From assembly GCA_937907555.1 (NCBI GenBank), contig CALEST010000085.1, positions 1-18,259 of the forward strand: a stretch of 18,259 nt of DNA, read 5' to 3'. The notes under the pieces were generated by a model, which saw only the letters and a program-made list of their open reading frames with translations, was not told the origin of the DNA and did no database searches. Numbering within the stretch: position 1 is the first letter of the stretch; every line of letters begins with the position of its first letter. This document shows positions 15,251 to 18,259 of this stretch, piece by piece. The position numbers and the translations under genes are program-made. Source of the stretch: an uncultured Sediminibacterium sp. (GTDB lineage: Bacteria > Bacteroidota > Bacteroidia > Chitinophagales > Chitinophagaceae).

Positions 15251-15282
15251 CAATGCTCCCGAATTACGGGAGCATTGTTTTT
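15251..15282 (+). terminator. Rho-independent terminator between coxA and ctaB
   Basis: CAATGCTCCCG (15251-15261) and CGGGAGCATTG (15267-15277) form a perfect 11-bp stem with an AATTA loop, followed by five T (15278-15282). This is a textbook intrinsic terminator. It lies 14 nt before the ctaB start codon in the same direction, so downstream genes need read-through, an RNA-processing event or a promoter inside coxA. It marks the likely 3' end of the main act-cox transcript. Confidence 0.85.
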
Positions 15283-15296
15283 AAGCAAAATCAGGA

Positions 15297-16205
15297 ATGA
15301 CAAAATCCACAACAGAGAAAAATCCAACACCACCATTAGCAGTAGTTGCCAAGGTAAGGGACTATATGTTACTGATTAAGTTCACTTTGAGCTTTACCGT
15401 GGTCTTTTCCTGTGTTATCTGTTATTTGCTGGCGCCAAAAGTAGTAGAATACGATTGGGGCATGATTACACTGTTGTTTGTAGCAGGCATGTTAATCACG
15501 GGTAGTGCCAATGCCATCAATCAGGCAGTTGAAAAAGATACAGATGCTTTAATGAAGCGTACCTCCAAGCGGCCCGTTGCCAATGGAAGTATGAGTCAGA
15601 ACGAAGCTTACACTTTTGCCATTATAGCCGGCATAGTGGGAGTAGCCATGATGTGGTATTATTTTAACCTGTCTTCTGCATTGGTATCTGCTTTTAGTTT
15701 GTTTTTATATGCTTTTATTTATACGCCCTTAAAGAAAATCAATTCCATTGCGGTATTGATTGGCGCTCTTCCGGGTGCATTACCCTGTTTAATTGGCTGG
15801 GTTGCCGGAAACGATGATTTCTCTTTGGGTGGCTGGGTATTATTTGGCATGCAATTCCTTTGGCAATTCCCGCATTTCTGGGCAATTGCCTGGGTGGCAC
15901 ATGCAGATTATACCAAGGCGGGCTTTAAACTATTACCTGCTGATAAGGGGCCAACGAAATTTACAGCCATACAGACCATTATGTATTCTGTATTAATGAT
16001 TCCAATTGGCATGGTGCCTTATTTCATAGGGCTTACAGGTATTACCAGTTTATGGATTGTATTGGTCTGCAATTTGTTTATGGTGGTACAGAGTGCCAGA
16101 CTATATAAGGAAATGGATGTAAAAGCTGCCAGAAGAGTGATGTTTAGTAGTTATATCTATTTGCCAATTGTTTTGCTGGCTTTGCTGGCGGATAAAATTG
16201 GGTAA
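15297..16205 (+). CDS. ctaB: Protoheme IX farnesyltransferase (heme O synthase)
   Basis: CtaB (also cyoE) attaches a farnesyl chain to heme b to make heme O, the precursor of the heme a used by CoxA, in the inner membrane. The protein has 302 residues and about nine helices, normal for the UbiA superfamily. The first prenyl-diphosphate motif is NAINQAVEKDTD (72-83, with N75, D81 and D83), followed by KRTSKRP (87-93). The second region has YTPLKK (142-147), ALPGALPCLIGW (157-168), HFWAIAW (193-199) and ADYTKAGFKLLP (203-214, D204). These leave little doubt about the family. No ctaA (heme A synthase) is seen in this window, so it must be elsewhere if heme a is made. It starts 14 nt after the terminator. 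Confidence 0.96.
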   Translation: MTKSTTEKNPTPPLAVVAKVRDYMLLIKFTLSFTVVFSCVICYLLAPKVVEYDWGMITLLFVAGMLITGSANAINQAVEKDTDALMKRTSKRPVANGSMSQNEAYTFAIIAGIVGVAMMWYYFNLSSALVSAFSLFLYAFIYTPLKKINSIAVLIGALPGALPCLIGWVAGNDDFSLGGWVLFGMQFLWQFPHFWAIAWVAHADYTKAGFKLLPADKGPTKFTAIQTIMYSVLMIPIGMVPYFIGLTGITSLWIVLVCNLFMVVQSARLYKEMDVKAARRVMFSSYIYLPIVLLALLADKIG

Positions 16206-16222
16206 CAATTAAATTTAAAACG

Positions 16223-16798
16223 ATGAGTGCGATTGCGAACGAAGCTCCTAAAAGAATTCACCCCCATAAATTTACCTTATGGGTGGCCATGGGGAGTATT
16301 ATTATGATGTTTGCCGGTTTAACCAGTGCATACATTGTAAAAAAGAATCAGAGCAGCTGGCTGGAATTTGACCTGCCTGTTGTTTTTATGTATTCAACGC
16401 TGGTGATTATTGCCAGTAGTTTAACGGTTCATCTGGCGGCAAAAGCCTTTAAGGCAAGAGAAATGGCCAGATACAGAACTTTAATAACGGTTACTGCCTT
16501 GCTGGGTGTTTTATTCATGGCATTGCAGATACTAGGCTTTATGGATCTGGAAGCCCGCAATATTGCCTTAACAGGTGCCAAAAGCAATTCAGCAGCATCC
16601 TTTTTGCTGGTGATCACCGGTTTGCATATGCTGCACGTGCTGGGCGGCGTAATTGCATTGCTGGTGATGTTTATCAGAGCTTATGTAAGCAGCGTCAAAA
16701 ATTACAGCAGTTTATCCATTGAATTAGTGGGTACCTACTGGCATTTTGTAGACATACTTTGGATTTATTTATTCATATTTTATAATTGGATTGGTTAA
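16223..16798 (+). CDS. Heme-copper oxidase subunit III family protein, first paralogue
   Basis: This 191-residue protein has five membrane helices (about 17-38, 53-71, 86-105, 124-151 and 168-189) and the subunit III C-terminal signature GTYWHFVDILWIYLFIFYN (170-188), preceded by GLHMLHVLGGVIA. This is the short five-helix form of the family. In the helix where subunit III normally has a membrane carboxylate (E90 region in Paracoccus), the aligned stretch is LWVAMGSIIMMFAGLTSAY with no acidic residue, unlike the second paralogue. It sits 17 nt after ctaB and is probably co-transcribed with it. It could be a second structural subunit III or an assembly-related relative. Family assignment is strong; the division of labour is unknown. 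Confidence 0.9.
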   Translation: MSAIANEAPKRIHPHKFTLWVAMGSIIMMFAGLTSAYIVKKNQSSWLEFDLPVVFMYSTLVIIASSLTVHLAAKAFKAREMARYRTLITVTALLGVLFMALQILGFMDLEARNIALTGAKSNSAASFLLVITGLHMLHVLGGVIALLVMFIRAYVSSVKNYSSLSIELVGTYWHFVDILWIYLFIFYNWIG

Positions 16799-16802
16799 TT
16801 AC

Positions 16803-16831
16803 AAAAAAGTTGCGTTTTATGCACCTTTTTT
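16803..16831 (+). terminator. Probable terminator between the two subunit III genes
   Basis: AAAAAAG (16803-16809) plus TTGC pairs with GCACC plus TTTTTT (16821-16831), with one internal mismatch and a 7-nt loop, ending in a T-run. It resembles an A-tract/U-tract intrinsic terminator, though the stem is AU-heavy and so weaker than the one after coxA. It comes 4 nt after the upstream stop codon and before a new -7 box. Confidence 0.5.
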
Positions 16832-16844
16832 CAACTCTAGCCAA

Positions 16845-16852
16845 TACTTTTG
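16845..16852 (+). promoter_or_regulatory. Internal promoter -7 box (TACTTTTG) before second subunit III gene
   Basis: TACTTTTG at 16845-16852 matches the Bacteroidota -7 element TAnnTTTG exactly. It lies 21 nt before the preferred start codon of the second subunit III gene. No good -33 TTG sits at the right distance; only a T-run is upstream. Its position directly behind the terminator-like hairpin supports a fresh transcription start. Confidence 0.45.
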
Positions 16853-16873
16853 TGTACGAAATTTTACTTTAAC

Positions 16874-17554
16874 ATGGCAACAACTGCAACAGCACCTACC
16901 ACCAAATCCTGGGGTGGAGGTAAGAGTCCCTTTAACGTAGAGTATGGAAAGGTAATGATGTGGTATTTCCTCATGAGTGATGCCTTTACATTTGGTGCTT
17001 TCCTGATTTCTTATGGTACCATTCGTTTTTCTACGAATGGATGGCCTGACCCAAATGAAGTGTTTAAGAGTTTTCCATTTGCTCCGGAAGGAATGAATGC
17101 TCCGTTGGTGTTCGTAAGTATTATGACTTTTATCCTGATCATTAGTTCTGTAACCATGGTACTAGCAGTACAGGCAGGACACAATATGGATAAAAAAGGG
17201 GTAGTTAAGAATTTAATCTGGACCATTATTGGTGGTATCGCTTTCTTGTCTTGTCAGGCATGGGAGTGGAATCATTTGCATCACGAAGGTGCATGGTGGG
17301 GTAGCAATCCATTCTTGAATCATGATGGAACCGCATCTTCAACCAATTTCACCAACTACTTCTTTACCATTACTGGCTTCCACGGATTCCACGTATTCTC
17401 TGGTGTGATTATCAATATTATCATGTTGATCATGGCCGTTACCAATAAGTTTGAAGAAAGAGGTCATTATTTAATGATTGAAAAAGCTGGTTTGTACTGG
17501 CACTTTGTAGACCTGGTTTGGGTATTTGTATTTACTTGTTTCTACTTGATTTAA
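16874..17554 (+). CDS. coxC: Cytochrome c oxidase subunit III, second paralogue
   Basis: I chose the ATG at 16874 (226 residues, start MATTATAPTTKSW). The longer frame opens with a TTG inside the -7 box at 16850, which is unlikely to be translated. Five or six membrane helices are visible (about 27-49, 76-99, 114-130, 161-190 and 206-225). The segment MMWYFLMSDAFTFGAFLISY (28-47) carries D36 at the position of the conserved membrane carboxylate, usually Glu. QAWEWNHL (128-135) and the C-terminal EKAGLYWHFVDLVWVFVFTCFYL (203-225) are clear subunit III signatures. It likely stabilises subunit I and its D-channel. A periplasmic-type loop (134-160, Gly/Asn-rich) is longer than in the first paralogue. 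Followed after 27 nt by the subunit IV gene. Confidence 0.93.
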   Translation: MATTATAPTTKSWGGGKSPFNVEYGKVMMWYFLMSDAFTFGAFLISYGTIRFSTNGWPDPNEVFKSFPFAPEGMNAPLVFVSIMTFILIISSVTMVLAVQAGHNMDKKGVVKNLIWTIIGGIAFLSCQAWEWNHLHHEGAWWGSNPFLNHDGTASSTNFTNYFFTITGFHGFHVFSGVIINIIMLIMAVTNKFEERGHYLMIEKAGLYWHFVDLVWVFVFTCFYLI

Positions 17555-17581
17555 TTCATTCACAAAAGATAATTTAAGAAT

Positions 17582-18028
17582 ATGTCACATACAGCTGAGC
17601 ACAACGAACATGCAGGTGGAGGTACCAAGGAAGTAATAAAAATCACGGTTTACCTGACTGTACTAACCATTATTGAACTTTTAATTGGTTTCTGGATGAT
17701 AGATATTCCATTGACCAGTGTAGGATTAAGAATGGGATTGAAAGGTGCAATTGTTATTTTAATGATGGCGAAAGCGTTTTACATTGTTGCTTACTTCATG
17801 CACTTAAAGCATGAAATGAAGAACCTGATTATGACGATTGTAGTTCCATTGGCTTTGTTTATCTGGTTTATTATTGCTTTCCTATACGATGGAAACTCTT
17901 TCAAAAATTTGCGTAATACCTATGATCCTTATTTTAAGGAGCAAAGCACCAAGAAGGTAGAGAAGAAAGAACATGGAGCAGCAGGTAAGCATGAAGAAGG
18001 AAAAGTTGAGGAAAAAGCAGCTCACTAA
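17582..18028 (+). CDS. Cytochrome c oxidase subunit IV family protein
   Basis: This 148-residue protein has three membrane helices (about 19-41, 52-75 and 81-101), the pattern of the small prokaryotic oxidase subunit IV (CtaF/CoxD-like). The middle helix has AKAFYIVAYFMHLKHEMK (63-80), the family's most recognisable stretch. Residues 102-118 (YDGNSFKNLRNTYDPYF) are followed by a Lys/Glu/His-rich low-complexity tail, and the N-terminus is also His-rich (SHTAEHNEH). This subunit probably helps assemble or stabilise CuB in subunit I. It is the last complete gene of the cluster; a terminator follows. Confidence 0.92.
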   Translation: MSHTAEHNEHAGGGTKEVIKITVYLTVLTIIELLIGFWMIDIPLTSVGLRMGLKGAIVILMMAKAFYIVAYFMHLKHEMKNLIMTIVVPLALFIWFIIAFLYDGNSFKNLRNTYDPYFKEQSTKKVEKKEHGAAGKHEEGKVEEKAAH

Positions 18029-18056
18029 TTGAGTCTTTGCTCAATAAATATTTTTT
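18028..18056 (+). other. Small hairpin overlapping the subunit IV stop codon, with downstream T-run
   Basis: ATTGAG (18028-18033) and CTCAAT (18040-18045) form a 6-bp stem with a 6-nt loop, beginning on the last base of the stop codon. A T-run follows at 18051-18056 after a short A/T spacer. It precedes the stronger terminator, giving a double hairpin like the one after coxA. Confidence 0.35.
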
Positions 18057-18063
18057 GATTTCT

Positions 18064-18092
18064 AAACCATCGCTGCATTGCGATGGTTTTTT
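18064..18092 (+). terminator. Rho-independent terminator after subunit IV gene
   Basis: AAACCATCGC (18064-18073) and GCGATGGTTT (18080-18089) form a perfect 10-bp stem with a TGCATT loop, and the T-run continues to 18092. This is a clear intrinsic terminator, 36 nt after the subunit IV stop and 12 nt before the next start codon. The SCO-like gene beyond it needs read-through or its own start; I found no exact TAnnTTTG in the gap. Confidence 0.85.
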
Positions 18093-18104
18093 ATTAGGAC
18101 AATT

Positions 18105-18259
18105 ATGAAAAAGAAAGCCATTTTAGGATTGTTGGTAGCACTGGGGATTCCCATTAGCTGTTACCTGATATTGAAATCAGCCAGTGAAACAGCGGTAGTG
18201 ATGCCAAGGCATTATTTGCTGGATACAGTGATTGAAAAAGTAAAGGATGGCAAATCTGT
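18105..18259 (+). CDS. SCO1/SenC-family copper chaperone, 5' fragment
   Basis: The frame from the ATG at 18105 is open to the window edge (51 full codons). It encodes a basic N-terminus (KKKAILGLL), one membrane anchor (about 5-23, with C19 in PISCYL) and the start of a periplasmic region with VVMPRHYLLDTVIEKVKDGK. The MPRHY motif after a single anchor, together with the position just downstream of oxidase subunit genes, matches SCO family proteins in this phylum as I recall them. The diagnostic CxxxC copper motif lies beyond the window and cannot be checked. SCO proteins deliver copper or reducing power to the CuA site of subunit II. Confidence 0.65.
   Translation, partial: MKKKAILGLLVALGIPISCYLILKSASETAVVMPRHYLLDTVIEKVKDGKS

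Noticed and set aside
16850..16873. TTG start adding eight residues to the second subunit III protein
   Set aside because: The TTG overlaps the -7 box TACTTTTG, so it would lie upstream of the likely transcription start; the ATG at 16874 fits the family start better.
1..18259. Defence system, CRISPR array, prophage, insertion sequence or tRNA
   Set aside because: No repeats-with-spacers, transposase, integrase, phage protein or cloverleaf sequence was seen; all open space is accounted for by the listed genes and short gaps.

Overview
The window comes from a Bacteroidota chromosome, most likely the Chitinophagia/Chitinophagaceae group. It is moderately AT-rich, gene leaders are A/T-rich with no clear Shine-Dalgarno sequences, and several promoter regions carry the Bacteroidota -7 element TAnnTTTG. 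The core locus is a respiratory cluster typical of the phylum. The family placement is inference from gene order and style, not from a search.

Left flank (1-3480): a secreted amidohydrolase truncated by the window edge (minus strand) diverges from a two-gene plus-strand unit (a membrane-anchored TPR-like protein, then a GNAT acetyltransferase). That unit runs head-on, with only 4 nt between stop codons, into a minus-strand pair: a small DUF6787-like membrane protein overlapping purN (phosphoribosylglycinamide formyltransferase) by 4 nt.

Core (3661-18028): all genes are on the plus strand. actA-actB-actC-actD-actE-actF encode Alternative Complex III (quinol:cytochrome c/oxidase oxidoreductase). 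They are followed by coxB and coxA (CuA subunit II and heme/CuB subunit I of an A-type heme-copper oxidase), ctaB/cyoE (heme O synthase), two different subunit III genes and a subunit IV gene. An SCO-like copper-chaperone gene begins at 18105 and runs off the window. Quinol electrons would enter at ActC/ActF, pass through the Fe-S clusters of ActB and the hemes of ActA/ActE, and go to CuA and then to the O2-reducing centre of CoxA. ctaB supplies the heme precursor and the SCO protein probably helps assemble copper.

Regulatory layout: one good promoter, with an inverted repeat in its spacer, lies before actA. Strong terminator-like hairpins lie after coxA (before ctaB) and after the subunit IV gene. 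A weaker terminator-like hairpin followed by a new TAnnTTTG element lies between the two subunit III genes. The intergenic gaps inside the act operon hold non-terminator hairpins and a 9-bp tandem repeat.

I found no mobile element, CRISPR array, tRNA, rRNA or phage gene, no gene-free stretch over 300 bases, and no clearly undescribed system. The points worth a second look are the extra heme domain on ActA, the Glu-to-Gln change in the CuA loop, the subunit III paralogue lacking the usual TM carboxylate, and the intergenic hairpins and punctuated transcription of the oxidase genes.
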